DNA from: Apostichopus japonicus
Lineage: Eukaryota > Echinodermata > Holothuroidea > Aspidochirotida > Stichopodidae
Direction: 5' to 3'
DNA length: 64,000 nucleotides
NCBI RefSeq assembly: GCF_037975245.1
Contig: NC_092577.1
Coordinates: forward strand, 24,733,398-24,797,397
Below are positions 12,480-23,507 of this stretch, piece after piece. Each line of letters begins with the position of its first letter. The first letter of the stretch is position 1. The notes under the pieces were generated by a model. That model made no database searches and was not told the DNA's origin. It worked only from the letters and a program-made list of their open reading frames with translations. The position numbers and the translations under genes were made by a program.

Positions 12480-13445
12480 ATCCGCCATAGTATTGTTTTT
12501 GGTGCCTGAGAAGGTCACCAAAGGTCAGTTACAGGCCAAAGCCTAAAATATTAAAACTGCAAATAACTCCCAGTACCAATGTGCCACAAAAGTTGATATT
12601 TTGGGACAAGGTGTAAACTGCCTAGGGGAACATTTTGAAACTTAACATTTATGTGATCGAAGTCCAATTAATGTTAAAAAACAATTATTTTTGCGATAAC
12701 TTGTTGAACGAATTGTCCGTTAGGGTTGGGAGTTGCTTCAATGTAATCCAATTGTTGTCCCACATCTGGGTGACCCTAGACCTAAATTTGACCTCTGGTG
12801 ACCTTTCAGTGTTTTGGGGATTTTTACAGTTTCGATGCTATTTTCAGATGTCAGAAGGTTCTGATCATATATGTCAATAGGTTGACCCCGTGTGACCTTT
12901 GTGTGTGAAGTTATAATGGGTTCAAAGTTTTCCGTCGGAGTTAGGATGGCTGTACAGACTTGTCGTGTTGATTTTTGGAATCAGGAGATCAAACTACATC
13001 ATCAAGGTGACATTAGCAAAAACTTTGCTTATATTGGGAGAAAACGGGCGAAAAAGAAAATGTTTGGTTTTGATGGTAGATTCGGATAACAAAGGAACCT
13101 TCCGATCAAAAATGTCAATGGGTTGACCGCAGGTGACCATTGTGTGTGAAGTTATACAAGTTCAAAGTTAATTTTTAGACATTTAATGCAATTAATTCCC
13201 AGTGCCAAGGTCTGACATGATTGATATTTTGGGACAAGTTGTGAATGGGGTGGTGGAACATTTTAAAACTTAGCGGTCATGTGATCTGAGGTCACCAATG
13301 TTATCATATCTGTTGACCCGCTTATAGGTGACCTTATATTTCTTACAATTTCGACGCCATATTCAGATCTCAAACGTGCCTTCCGATCAAAAATCCGATC
13401 ACAATTCGTGATCACAAAAGTGTTGGGTATAGTGTTGGTTACTTT
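12480..13445. repeat. Imperfect long tandem repeat, period ~620 bp
   Basis: Blocks recur in order: CCAGTACCAATGTG...GATATTTTGGGACAAG...GGAACATTTTGAAACTTA at 12571-12650 matches 13199-13275. TCTGATCATATATGTCAATAGGTTGACC...GTGTGTGAAGTTAT at 12859-12914 matches 13107-13155. A further partial copy starts near 13380. The units contain many GACCT/GGTGACC words. This is a diverged intergenic repeat, also hinted at near 41430-41650. Confidence 0.7.
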
Positions 13446-13736
13446 ATGGGAACATGTAGGACCACAATTAATTGGACTATTTGAGCCCAATCTTGCTTGA
13501 TAATATTATGTGTATTGTCATATACTCCTACGCAAGGAACCATAGTACCCTTGGGCTCTTCTTTATTTATGGTTTCCTTTTTCTTTTTTATCTATTTAAT
13601 ATCACTGTTCATATTGAATTTTCATTTAATTTGGCCCCAGTTATGAAATTCAGAAGAAAATATAAATCTACATAACCCGCGTGCAAGTCCAGTCTCCCGC
13701 AATCTTTGTGAAAACATTGAAATGTACCATAACTAG

Positions 13737-13862
13737 TAGTCGGGTCAATATAGGATTTGACCTCAAAAAAATTGCAACAAAAGGTTTTTTTGCTTTAAGG
13801 TCACTCTATAGGCTACTGACATCTCCAGAAAAAAGTCTCCCAAAATTGGACTGCGGGAAAAG
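13737..13862. repeat. Left terminal inverted repeat
   Basis: It pairs with the reverse complement of 19061-19195. Shared blocks include AATTGCAACAAAAGG, TTTTTTTGCTTTAAG, CTACTGACAT.TCCAG, and AAGTCTCCCAAAAT.GGAC, in the same order and spacing. The candidate TSD TAG is at 13734-13736. Confidence 0.9.
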
Positions 13863-14221
13863 GGGTTAATTTGCATAATTCCAAAATGGCGGACCCCAAA
13901 GGCTTCAATGTACCGAAAACCTCCTTATACTTCAATTTTGGCAAATGAAATGTATTACTAACCTATAGGAACATGATGCTAGAAAACCAAATAAGCACAT
14001 TTTCAATGTTATATGGCGTCACCATAGGGAAGGGATGACGTATGTGACCCAAAATTAACATATATCAGCCGATTAGGTTGAAATTAACACATAATTTTCA
14101 AATGAAACCAGGCAGATGTAATACATAGAAGGGAACATACTCGAATTGACATGTTCATGAAATCAAAACGACATCGAATTACGTCAGCAACCAATTGATA
14201 CTCATTTTCAAGTAGCTATAC

Positions 14222-14369
14222 CAAGGGCGCAGCCACGTATAAAAGGTAAGGGGTCCCAGTCAGATTGTGTTGGAGGCGCTCAAGCCCCCGATAAGTTTTC
14301 GTGTCTCTGCCAGAAGTTGAGGTTCCACATGAGGTTTGGGCGTGAGCCTCCAAGTGGTTGTGCCCTTGG
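14222..14369. mobile_element. 148-bp hAT-like MITE nested in the transposon
   Basis: Ends CAAGGGCGCAGCCAC and GTGGTTGTGCCCTTGG are inverted repeats, flanked by direct GCTATAC at 14215-14221 and 14370-14376. No coding capacity. It sits in the 3' non-coding part of the Academ-like element, so it inserted after that element did. Confidence 0.7.
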
Positions 14370-14455
14370 GCTATACACGTAACATTTTAGATGACATTAG
14401 GATGTTGTGGATGAATGACATTAACATTAGGACCAGCATTCTGAGGATATGACAA

Positions 14456-15356
14456 TTAACCTAGTGCAACAACGTCATCATCGGATTCAATGTCTGGTCC
14501 TAGTGTCTGGTTGAAGGGGTTCTCACAGAAATCCACTTGGCATGGTCCACATGCTGCTGTGCAGGGTAATCCATACCCTCGACAAGTACACCGCCTCCTT
14601 GTGCACGCCGTTTGACAGTTACAACGTACAACCTTGAGTAAGCAGTCAGGGGCAGGTGACTTGTCACACATTACAGGCTTGAATAGATTGTTCTCAAGCT
14701 TCCAGCCCCAGTCCGTTGCATGGAGGTCTTTCTCCTCGCCGCACCAAGCTCTGATTTGATAGTAACACCTCAATGAGTGGAATTTCGTCGCTGACGCAGT
14801 CGGGGGTAGCCGTTCTGGAGTAACAAAACTTGTCGCAGAAGCAACCTTCTTCCTCAATACCCTATGTCTCAGCTTGGCTAGACCCTCTGTTGCTTTCCCA
14901 CCAAAGAGTAACGCCATTGCTTTGTTTCCACATTGTTCAATAGTGTCAGATGTTTCTCCGACACTCTCAAAACGAACTGCACACGAAACTAGGTCTTTGT
15001 CCCCCTTAACAATCTTCTGGAACAACGACTTCTTTCCCACACCAAATATGCGAGATGTAGTGTCACACCCCGTGAAAGCATGGATGAACAGCAAGTGAGA
15101 GCACATGGTTTGACCCAGCATAAGTTTGAGCTCATTGATGTTATAAACTCGAACTTGGTGCCTGGATTTGTTGTCAGACCGGAAGAACGAAGTTTTGTTT
15201 TCTGGGTTCATATAGAACAGGAGAAGAACCAACAAGTCGGTGTCTTCTCCAACTAGAGTAGTTGTTCCAGTTTCGGAAGCTGCAATGGCGGCATGAACAA
15301 TGTCACAGTCCGCATCTGCCTGACAGTTGACTACATGACATCCTTTCTCTCGAAGC
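14456..15356 (-). pseudogene. Transposon protein part 4: XPG I-like/H2TH-like and CXC
   Basis: The frame opens just downstream of a frameshift at ~15359 (the ATG-like position at 15235 is not a true start). It first reads CQADADCDIVHAA and LVGEDTDLLVLL, resembling the XPG I-region with its acidic metal ligands. Next comes FIHAFTGCDTTSR (residues ~50-62 counted from 15235) followed by FGVGKKSL, which parallels the GCDY..GI.G.G H2TH signature of FEN1/XPG nucleases. After a linker come LPPT, YYQIRAWC and WGWKLEN, then a CXC-type zinc cluster (CNCQTACTRRRCTC to CEN, residues ~205-239) and an acidic tail with stop at 14456. CXC domains bind zinc and usually DNA. I infer a DNA-guided nuclease end of the transposition protein. 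The parallel to XPG is from motifs, not from alignment. Confidence 0.75.
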
Positions 15357-16370
15357 CTATTGCTTTATCATATTGATTAGTGCCTGTTTGTTACTTCCCC
15401 TCGAGAGAAACTCATCCTTTGTCCCACGGAACACTGCTCCAGGGGTTACGCTCACCAGTGGGTGCTGCCTGTGTTGCCGTCTTTCGTGAGTGCTGTCTTT
15501 GGTAGATGGTGTCTCTTGGTACCCATCAAAGACAACGGTTGCAGTGTCATAGTTTCTAAGGGCGAAATCTGCATAACAGTTGGCGATGGTGTCATATGTA
15601 GTGCCTTTATCCCAGGGAACTCGATGAATCAGTGAACCGCCATCTAATACATAACTCTCAGTCTTTGGGATATCACTGGTTATCGCTGTCTCTGACTGCT
15701 TATTAGCTAACTCCTCAATAGCTCTCGCCAACTGTGCTTTGTCTGGCTTCCGGAATACACCACTTGCTTCAAAAAGCGAAGGGGGGAAGGGACTCAATTC
15801 GAACTCCAGAACATCTCCCAAGGATAGGTCTCCAGCCCTTGAAATCACAATGAGTCTTTGGAAAAGCAGTGCAGGGTCAATTGATTCCTCCGTTGAAATC
15901 TTGACTGCAGATGCATCACCAAGTGTCTTTGCTTTGTCCTTACGTTTGAATGACCAAGTAAACGCAAGTTGACCGACGAGTTTGTCAACCATCCTCTGCC
16001 CAACAACGAACAAGTCATCCACATTGACGTTCTGGGTAGCCTCTACTCCTGTGACGATATTACGAAAACTCTCATCATCTGCTGAGAACGGGTTGTATGT
16101 CTGAACCCTTTCTTTAAGCTTCCTTAAGTCTGAATGGTCTCTGGTCATTCTTGCTTCTGTACTGTCTTTGTGTTGCTCACTCGTCGTGAAAGCATGGTGG
16201 TTGAAGTCTTGTAGTGCAATGTTGTACTCCGAACAGACTGGTGACGACATTGTCCAGAGTGTGCGTTGTTCCTCCGTCATTCCAGATCCTCTGATAAGTC
16301 CACCTGTGGATTTTAGCGACCTCATTAGCGTTTGCTCTACACGAGATCGGCACCAAGACCAGCCCAGCAC
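15357..16370 (-). pseudogene. Transposon protein part 3: PIN/XPG N-like region
   Basis: Read from ~16340 this frame continues the preceding part: V-EQTLMRSLK, then GMTEEQRTLW. The first triplet at 16370 is GTG and is not a biological start. The C-terminal third holds YVLDGGSLIHR (~residue 241-250), a spacer with YDTIANCYADF, then TVVFDGYQETPSTKD (~278-292) followed by ERR. LDG...VFDG..P..K...RR is the pattern of the XPG N-region with two of the catalytic aspartates. The frame ends in a stop at 15357, where the I-region continues in another frame; a one-base indel explains this. The middle (~100-200) has no named motif. Overlap of 34 bp with the upstream frame is the signature of a second frameshift, not a true gene overlap. 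Confidence 0.75.
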
Positions 16371-18049
16371 TGGTCCGTTCTACGGATCACATGGAAGCCT
16401 TCCTGAAACTTTCGGAACACCTCCGGGTTTCTGGTTTCAAGATTGCTCATGTTTTGCAAGTACATGTAAGCTGACTTGAGATAATTGAAGTGACCTGCAG
16501 CACCAAATATTGGTAAGCATTCTCCAACAGCAGACAGGTGTCTCGACCAGGATCCAAGTCGGTCAGCCAAAATAAGCATCCTTGCAACTCTGACCATCTT
16601 CATATAGGTGAGCCAGAGTTTGCTTGTGCGTGATCGTTCAGCCAGCCCTCGTTTTCTCTCTTGTAGCTTTTGTTCGACTATGACTTTTTTTTCCGAGAGG
16701 TCGGATCTTGAAGCCTGCTTTCCTTCGAGCAATGTGGTGTAAATTTCTTCACATTCATTGACTAAATCTGCAAATTCCGAGTCCTGGTCCATGATTTCTG
16801 ACACCAGCATCCCATTCAAACATTTTTCTAACAGGAGGTGACCTCTTATTGCTCTCTGCACAGACTTTCCAGTCAGAATATGTTTGACTGCGTTTCCACC
16901 GTAGATTTCCTCCAGGATACTTGCCAACCCAGTGCCATGCATCAGTGTACCAATGGCTCCAAGCAAATTCATCAGAGTGTGGAAACTCCCCAGCATCAGT
17001 ACAACTTCTTTCAACGGGCTATCATCTGGAGCATTGTGAATGACTTCTGACGCTTTCCAAAATAAAGGCTGGTCGAAGGTAATGACTGGTGCGGTGTTAT
17101 GCTTCTGGGCTAGGTTGCAGACGTACGTGAGAGTCGAAAGAATGCACGTTGGGTCACCGGGATACATGTTAATCATCGGAAGGAATGCGACAGACGATAT
17201 CCCTGGGTGATCGGATCCACTGTGGATGGTATGCATCATTCCCTGCCAGTTTGCAACTTGTTGGTGGAAGCAGAATGACAGTTCCCATAGGATGTCAACT
17301 GCTGGTGCAGTATCATGCAACTGCTGTAAAGTTTCGAACTTGACATGTTGACGAGCATAGTTTGAGAAGCGGTAATCGATTATGTCGACACTAGCCATTT
17401 CTTTCACATTCAGAAGCGAGATATTTTCTCTCGGGACCAGGTGGCTCTTCTGCAATGCAGGCGTTGTGGCAGCTATAATCCCCATACCATGAAATGTTCC
17501 TTTGCCATCAATAGTCAAAATGTTGTGGTCAACATTGTCCGCTGCAAACACTACCATATCTGGCGATGGTCCACCTAAAATATCTGAAGCGACCACGTTG
17601 GCAGCATTTTTCTGAAAACGCTGCACCTCAGCATAGGAAGAGCAGAACCCCATGGTGGATAGGGTGTCCACAATGAATCTGGACTTGTACAAGTAGTGGA
17701 GTTGGGATGCCAGCGCAATTTGGAGTGGAGCAACTACAGCTCGTGGACGAACAGCTTGCACTATCGAATGGCCAATCGAAGCAACTTTCTCGTGTTTGTT
17801 TGTGCCAACAATCATTTGTGTCAGCATTGTTCGCAGTGACACTGGCAGGTAATCAAGGGCAGGACCCAGGCTGACACTATGTGCAGGTGGGTACTGATCT
17901 GTAACTGTGGGAACATTGGTCTTAATGTCACTTTTCATCAACTTTGCGGCAGTTTCAATAATAGCTTGCTTCTGACTTTCCTCATCCCCAATTTGGGCAG
18001 TTTTGAAATAATCACGAAGAATCTGCGATGTTCTTTCTCGCATGGTCAC
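16337..18049 (-). pseudogene. Transposon protein part 2: DDE-like core
   Basis: A 570-codon frame with no internal stops. It has an N-terminal helical segment (SQILRDYF), then FAADNVDHNILTIDGKG (D171), APVITFDQPLFWKA (D326) and LGSFHTLMNLLGAIG...LASILEEIYG (E380/E381). A D, D, E set placed on strand-like and helix-like segments is what an RNase H-fold transposase would show; this is inference from pattern, and no alignment was run. The C-terminal end, DQCWAGLGADLV, reaches a stop at 16337, but homologous meaning resumes at once in the next frame (EQTLMRSLK), so a 1-2-base indel lies near 16343. The long open frame suggests recent loss of function or assembly indels. The start shown, ATG at 18049, is probably internal because the N-terminal part is upstream. 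Confidence 0.75.
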
Positions 18050-18858
18050 ATACTCTCAACACCTTCTCCATCAGCAATGAAAATTGAATCACCGTAGTGC
18101 CCTCTTAGTCTTTCTTTCATGTATTGGTTCCCATATGGAGTAGAGTCACTTTCTAATATATAGTCCTTCATCTTGCTTACTAGATGGGCAACCTTCAGCT
18201 GTTCTTCATCATTTCTTTCCAAGTATTCACATACCCTCAAGAAGGCCTGATGCTGGTCTTCATTCTTCGGTCGACCGACTCTTTTCCGTTTGAGTGCAGG
18301 TTCAGCTCTAAATTGCTCTGGGATATCTCGCCCAGTTCTAAAGTTGACACTACACTGTGCATGATAAATAGCATCCGCTGCATGGAGATCCTTAGAAAAG
18401 AACTCGATCCGGCCCTTGACAGAATGGGACCAGTCATCTGTACGCTTCTCACATTGCTCTAATACAGTCGAAGGGAAGGAATCTGTGTGTACTTCGCTGA
18501 CGAGTTCATCGCGACCATGATTGCCCTTAACAACCGTTTGGCCACAGAAAAAACAGTCCGTTCTTCTGTTGTACGGACCCATGCTAACTCGAACACTCCT
18601 CTTTTCAACTGGAGGAGCAGTTCTCCTGTCTTGTCGAAGAATGTCCTTTGCATTCGTCCATTTATTGCGACACAATTTATGCACTCGTTGACCTGCTCGT
18701 GCAAGGATTTCTGGCCGACCTCGCTTCCTGCTTGACTCGTTGATTGTATCAGCTCCTTTCTGGAAGAGTTTGGGAATATTCCAGGCATCATTATCGTCGA
18801 ATAGCTCTTTGCAAATGGGGCAAGCCTTCCCTTCGGTCTCGCTGTCACTTGAACTCAT
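18046..18858 (-). pseudogene. Transposon protein part 1: N-terminal Cys/His clusters
   Basis: Starts with MSSSDSETEGKACPIC at 18858, the first in-frame ATG after a good splice-acceptor-like sequence. Cluster one is CPIC (13-16) with HKLC (~59-62); cluster two is CFFC (~102-105) with an IYHAQCSVNF element (~170-179). Both are candidate zinc-binding modules, plausibly for terminal-repeat recognition. A basic KRKRVGRPKN stretch at ~200 looks like an AT-hook or nuclear signal. A helical acidic region follows. The frame ends EGVESM at 18046, and the adjoining frame resumes with YVTMRERTSQ, so a third frameshift sits at ~18047. An out-of-frame short upstream ATG frame (ATG at 18867) overlaps the start. 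Confidence 0.75.
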
Positions 18859-18870
18859 CTTCGGTCATAC

Positions 18871-18886
18871 CTGAAAGAAAAAACAG
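18871..18886 (-). other. Likely 3' splice acceptor in 5' leader
   Basis: On the minus strand TTTTTTCTTTCAG is followed by GTATGACCGAAG, a strong polypyrimidine tract plus CAG just 12 bases before the chosen ATG. It suggests an intron in the 5' leader or a short upstream exon between here and the right TIR; no matching donor was identified. Confidence 0.45.
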
Positions 18887-19060
18887 ATCACTTTGAGCCT
18901 TTAAATACATACACAAATGAAAAGAAAGCGAAAATGAGAGTCTTCTCTCTTAGATTACTGAATGATAAGCGGCTGACGAAGTACCTGTGGAGCACCCTCA
19001 ACAGGTGACTTCAACGTATGAGCGCAGCTGCGTGGCGGGCTCAAGAATGCTTCCGGATCC

Positions 19061-19195
19061 CTTTCCCGGGGTCCGATTTTGGGAGACTTTTTTTCTGGCG
19101 ATGTCAGTAACCTATAGAGCGACTTAAAGCAAAAAAACCTTTTGTTGCAATTTTTTGGAGGTTGAGGCGATTTTTGTCATATATTGACCCGACTA
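19061..19195. repeat. Right terminal inverted repeat
   Basis: Reverse complement of the left TIR, with the outermost TAGTCGGGTCAATATA identical. The candidate TSD TAG is at 19196-19198. Just outside, CAGCCTCGACCCTGAGTC starts a block also found at 20196. Confidence 0.9.
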
Positions 19196-19202
19196 TAGTG
19201 TC

Positions 19203-19990
19203 TAGCAGCCTCGACCCTGAGTCATACAACACGCCACGCTATACCGCATCGAATATGTGGAGGTGATTTTTGCCAGATGTAAAATCTTTGGCTAGTAAGT
19301 ACATGTATGATGTGTCGTTAATATTGTCATTCTTCCCCGATAGGTATTGCTGAATCTGTATGTATAACACAGCTTGCTGAATATGAAAAGAGCTATCCGC
19401 AAACATCGAATTTCGTCGAACGATGAATACTTAAAAAAAAATGTCTTCATTCTTTATTTACACGACAGCTTGCTGCGTTGAGGGATGTATCCATCCCATA
19501 CCTTCTCGTTCTATATATTACACGAATCCACAAAGGAAGAAAAAATGAAAAGGGGTTCATGACTTAATTACTTCACATGGTGAGCGTGCGGTAAGGGGGG
19601 GGAAGGAACATTCAAGCACGCACTGCAACTTGAAGGCCGCAAAATTTAACGGCAATGGTTATTTTAATTAACACAGCCTCTTCCATACATAATCTGGCTT
19701 ATTAACTGATTAAACAAATAATTATTCAGGAGGTGTTTGGCATTGCTGACTGAATTAATATTATTGAAATACAAATGTCAGATAAAAACAATTATGATCA
19801 AATAATCATGAAAATATAATCATAAAAAACAGTCATGATAAAATAGTAATAATAAAAACAATCATGAAAAAATACTCATGGACAGTTATCAAAAGTTAAG
19901 GTTAAACCGAGCACAAGAACAGTCTTTGCAATCTATGTCAAAACATAGAAACCTACCATAAGGCCAAAAAAAGTTGGTCTCTGCTCATCG
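19203..19990. repeat. Diverged duplicated block, copy 1
   Basis: CAGCCTCGAC...CCTGAGTCATACAACACGCC, ATATGTGGAGGTGATTTT, GTCGTTAAT, CTTCCCCGATAGGTATT, ACACGAATCCACAAAGGAAG and TGTTTGGCATTG.TGACTGAATTAA recur in order in copy 2 (20190-20790). The end is rich in AATCATGAAAA words. No coding signal. Confidence 0.85.
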
Positions 19991-20189
19991 AGCGCGTCGA
20001 TTTTGATCGATGCTTCTTTGCGCATCAACCTTTTGTTTTTTCTTCAAATTTTTCGTTTTAGCTACAACAGCGTCCTCTATTTCAGCACCGGCTGAAATTT
20101 TCGCATGAAAAAAAAACCCCGTTCCGCGTTAATTTTAGAACTTGGGTCTGACCAGAGTCCGAATATTTTTTTCTTGGCCTAACTAGTAC

Positions 20190-20790
20190 AGCAGCCTCGA
20201 CAAGTTTAATGGTACCCTGAGTCATACAACACGCCACGCTGTACCGCATCCGATATGTGGAGGTGATTTTCGCCCGATGTATACTCTTTGAAAGGTAAGT
20301 ACATGCATGATATGTCGTTAATTTTTGGCTTTCTTCCCCGATAGGTATTATCAAATGTGTATTTATAAGACTGCGTGCTGATTATAAAGGGCTATTCGCA
20401 ACCATCGTTTTTGACGAAACTTTGACAATAAATGTCTTGATCCTTTATTTACACAACAATGTGTGCTTGGATGACATAATTTCTCGTTCTGTTACACGAA
20501 TCCACAAAGGAAGAAAAAGAAAAGGGGTTCATAACTGAAATTCTTCAGATGGGGACGCGCGTTAAAACCAACCCATTTACATATTTTTCTCTTCAGGATG
20601 TGTTTGGCATTGATGACTGAATTAAAATCATAAAAAATACAAATGTCAGATAAAAATACTGAATAAAAATAATCATGAAAAAATAATCCTCAAAAAAATA
20701 ATCATGAAAAAATAGTCATTACAAATATTCATGAAAACAGAATGAAGAACAAATTATCATAATTGAAGGTCTTCCGCCATCTATGTTCAA
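20190..20790. repeat. Diverged duplicated block, copy 2
   Basis: Second copy of the 19203 block. Its upstream TAACTAGTACAGCAGCCTCG resembles the joined flanks of the Academ-like element and may be a paralogous empty site. A third partial tail (AATCATGAAAA, AAGTTTAAGGTTAACCCG..CAAGAACAGTCTTT) lies at 21165-21250 and matches 19885-19930. Confidence 0.85.
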
Positions 20791-21666
20791 ACAAGAGCCC
20801 ACAAAGTCGACAGAAGGCTGTCAATTAGATCCCTTGACGCCAAGGGCCCTTAAAGTCAATTGCCCCTACCTAAAATCAAGATTCCCATAACAAAGAATCA
20901 CGATAAAGAATCACGATACCCACAACAAAGTCAAGGGGCTTTCATGTGAAAGTACCCTCTCCAACCCTACACATTTTGCTTAAAATTACGCGAAAATTGA
21001 AAATAGTGGCGTGATGAGCTTAATTTAAAGCTTTAAATATGTGTTTATCTTGTTGTATCGTATTTACTGTATGGTTTTTTTTTGGGTTCATGTTTTGCGT
21101 ACAAAATAGACTTATGTATATCGTAGTGTCCTTTTCATCAAAATACGAACCCCATATCAAAAGTAATCATGAAAACATAATCATGAAAGAGTAATCATAA
21201 ACAAATCATCAAAGTTTAAGGTTAACCCGCGTGCAAGAACAGTCTTTCTATAATTTAAAAAAAAAACAAAAAACAATGTACTTAGTACGGGTACTGGCGG
21301 TTTAAATGTAAATGACGTAATAAAAGTAAGATATGTCTTCAAAGCATGAAATGAAATGAAATATTATCATGAGAATAATGACTGCATGAAGTGTTGCGTG
21401 CCTCGTGAAGGGACCGGTGTGACGATTTCCTTCATCGACTACAGTAATTATCTAAATGCTTGTGAATTGAACTCGAACTGCTGATTTGTCACTTAATTTC
21501 CCTTTTTTACGCGCCTCAATTCGCGTCGCGTGTACAAATAAAATCTCCAAATTAGCTGTCAGATTTCGAAATACATTAAGAGTCTGCACATGGAAGGCGA
21601 AACAAGAGTCGCAAAACTTTATTTATAATTTCTTATATGTTGAACATTTTACAGATATACAGAAGC
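20791..21666. other. Non-coding stretch upstream of the MULE gene
   Basis: Contains the partial third repeat tail at 21165-21250 and AT-rich DNA; no gene is supported. Promoter sequences for the downstream transposase gene may lie here but none can be named. Confidence 0.5.
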
Positions 21667-22037
21667 ATGGCTGGTGTGAATCTACTCTACATGGAGGGAA
21701 GGCACCAACCCTTCAACATTGAGGAAGTAAGCGATATATTAAATGGTAATAATGACGATGCTTCGATCATGGCGGACAAGTATTTTTATACCGAGCCCCT
21801 ACAGAACGGGTAGAACAACTCATGGACTTCAGATGTGACCAGTACCGATGGGTTTCAAAAGGTTCAAACCAACATACCAAAAGAAAATTCAATTGTGGTA
21901 TACTCAAGAGGTACTACTACATAAAGGACCCCAACGGAACTGGAAAAGAAACTTTATCTGGTTTTTCGAACCATATTTATTGCTTACGGTATTAAAATAA
22001 AGGACAACGCCTATTTTTCATTCACTATATAGGGGAC
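21667..22037 (+). pseudogene. N-terminal part of MULE transposase (frameshifted)
   Basis: From ATG 21667 the frame reads MAGVNLLYMEGRHQ and an acidic NNDDAS segment, reaching a stop at ~21811. The neighbouring frame takes over with ERVEQLMDFRCDQYRWVSKG, KRYYYIKDPNG and a closing FSNHIY, then a stop near 21996. C..YRW...G...K..YYY...F..H.Y looks like the small zinc-binding DNA-recognition domains (FLYWCH/WRKY-GCM1-like) that commonly sit at the N-terminus of MULE transposases. The assignment is by pattern only. At least two disruptions (one frameshift, one stop at ~22038) separate it from the catalytic part. Confidence 0.55.
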
Positions 22038-22055
22038 CATTAACTTGCACAGAGT

Positions 22056-23507
22056 TTGGCACATGTCAATTCACTTAAGGAGCGACCCTTCATACCAACA
22101 AAAAAATCTGTCATTGACGACATCAAAGAAACAACCGTCACTTCGGACAAGCCAGGGAAGGTATACAGAGACATGCAAAGCAAGGATAACATGGGAGCAC
22201 ACGACAGCGATATGAGAATGCCTACCAACAAACCGCGAAATGTAAAACAAGTTTACAACGCTGTACACAACAAAAAGAAGCAAAGGGGCATTGCCAATGA
22301 CGAGATTTTTGCTTTGTATGAGCTTGCCTTGCAGTTAGAGGGATTTCTTTGGAATATTTCCATATATCCAGAGGTACTCATAACAGTTGGTCTTCCAGAC
22401 TTACTTGCTCACGCCAGACAAATGATGAGGGAGAGTCAGCTCAATCCAAACCTACCGCAACTTATGTCGTACGACACTACCTTCAACTTCGGAGATTTCT
22501 ATCTTTCCGCATTTGTTGTCAGAAACATCTTTCTGAATGATGACCCAATATATCCAGTGGCATTTCTTCTACATTCGCGTAAGTACAGAGCGCACCACCA
22601 TCAATTCCTTAGTGCTTTATTGAACAACTTGGATATTAACGATTTCTCAAGCATCCCCATCGTGACTGATAGAGAAAAGGGAATAACAGAAGCTTTCGCC
22701 GAGTTGGAGATCGATGCGACCTTGGTGTGTTGCCACAATCACATCTTGTCAGATGTGCGAGAATGGATTCGTAAGCACGGAGGGAAGAAAGACGATATCA
22801 AAGTCCTTAAAGACCATATTGATATATTGACGAATGCGCAGACGCCGACACAATTTGAAGGAATTCTTCAAAAGCTGGTTCCACTGTGGAGTATTCCATT
22901 TCAGGAATACTTTAAGAAGAATTTAAGAACAGACATAGAAGAACATTCATCCCGTATTGTCACTGACAAGTTTGCCGTATTCAGAAAATATGCCACTGCA
23001 ACCAATAACATAAGTGAGTCATTTAACAAGGTGTTGAAAGAAATTAATGAATTTAAAGAGCTGCCGGTGGATGCAATGGTTCTCAGTTTGTTTCACTTAC
23101 AGAAATATTACTTATATGATTTTGCAAGAGCTAAATGCAATCTTGGGAACTATAGCATCAAGAAAGAGTTTGCAAACATGATGCAAATGGTAAAGGACGT
23201 TCGATTTCCGGATTTCATCCCTATTGATGAGATTGTCAAACAGATGAAAGAAACTGCAAACCCGCAACGATCAGTAGAAAAGACAGACACATTTCGCCTT
23301 TCACAAAAGTCACTTGCTCGACGCTGCGTTGACACCGGAGCGATTGGGTTGGCACCTCAAACGACTTCTTTTACCGTACGAAGTATTACAAGCTCAAGTA
23401 CTCATGCGGTCAAGCTATTCCCAAGTCCACCGAAATGTACTTGCCCAAGCACAGGGTTGTGCTACCACATCCTAGCTATCAGCGTAAATGTCAGTGACTG
23501 TGACTAG
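22056..23507 (+). pseudogene. MULE transposase catalytic domain with SWIM finger
   Basis: A 483-codon open frame; its first codon is TTG and the true start lies upstream. LMSYDTTFNFGDFYLSAF (D140) and IPIVTDREKGITEAF (D205) with the following CCHNH (226-229) and TNNISESFNKVLK (E321) match the D, D, C..H, E layout of MULE transposases, which cut and join DNA at the element ends. A SWIM zinc finger CxCx5CxH spans residues 461-471 (CTCPSTGLCYH), a usual companion of MULE proteins. The frame ends at a TAG at 23505-23507, yet the protease domain continues downstream in exactly the same frame. The catalytic residues look intact; the lesions are upstream and at the TAG. Confidence 0.85.

Larger units (their letters stand above)
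13737..19195 (-). mobile_element. Academ-like DNA transposon with long TIRs
   Basis: Long terminal inverted repeats bound a 5,459-bp unit. Both ends start TAGTCGGGTCAATATA and stay alignable for ~130 bp with a ~10-bp indel. The flanking bases read ...CTAG before the left end and TAG... after the right end, giving a 3-bp TAG duplication (a 2-bp TA duplication with ends starting GTCGGG is also possible). Inside is one long intronless minus-strand gene with zinc clusters, a DDE-like core, a PIN/XPG-like nuclease and a CXC motif. Autonomous Academ transposons are known for 3-4-bp TSDs and for encoding an XPG-like nuclease, so Academ is the best fit. The gene has three frameshifts, and the TIRs have diverged noticeably, so this copy is probably not active now. 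Confidence 0.8.

Noticed and set aside
18184-18735. Plus-strand frames opposite the transposon N-terminal part
   Set aside because: Shadow frames; motifs are on the minus strand.
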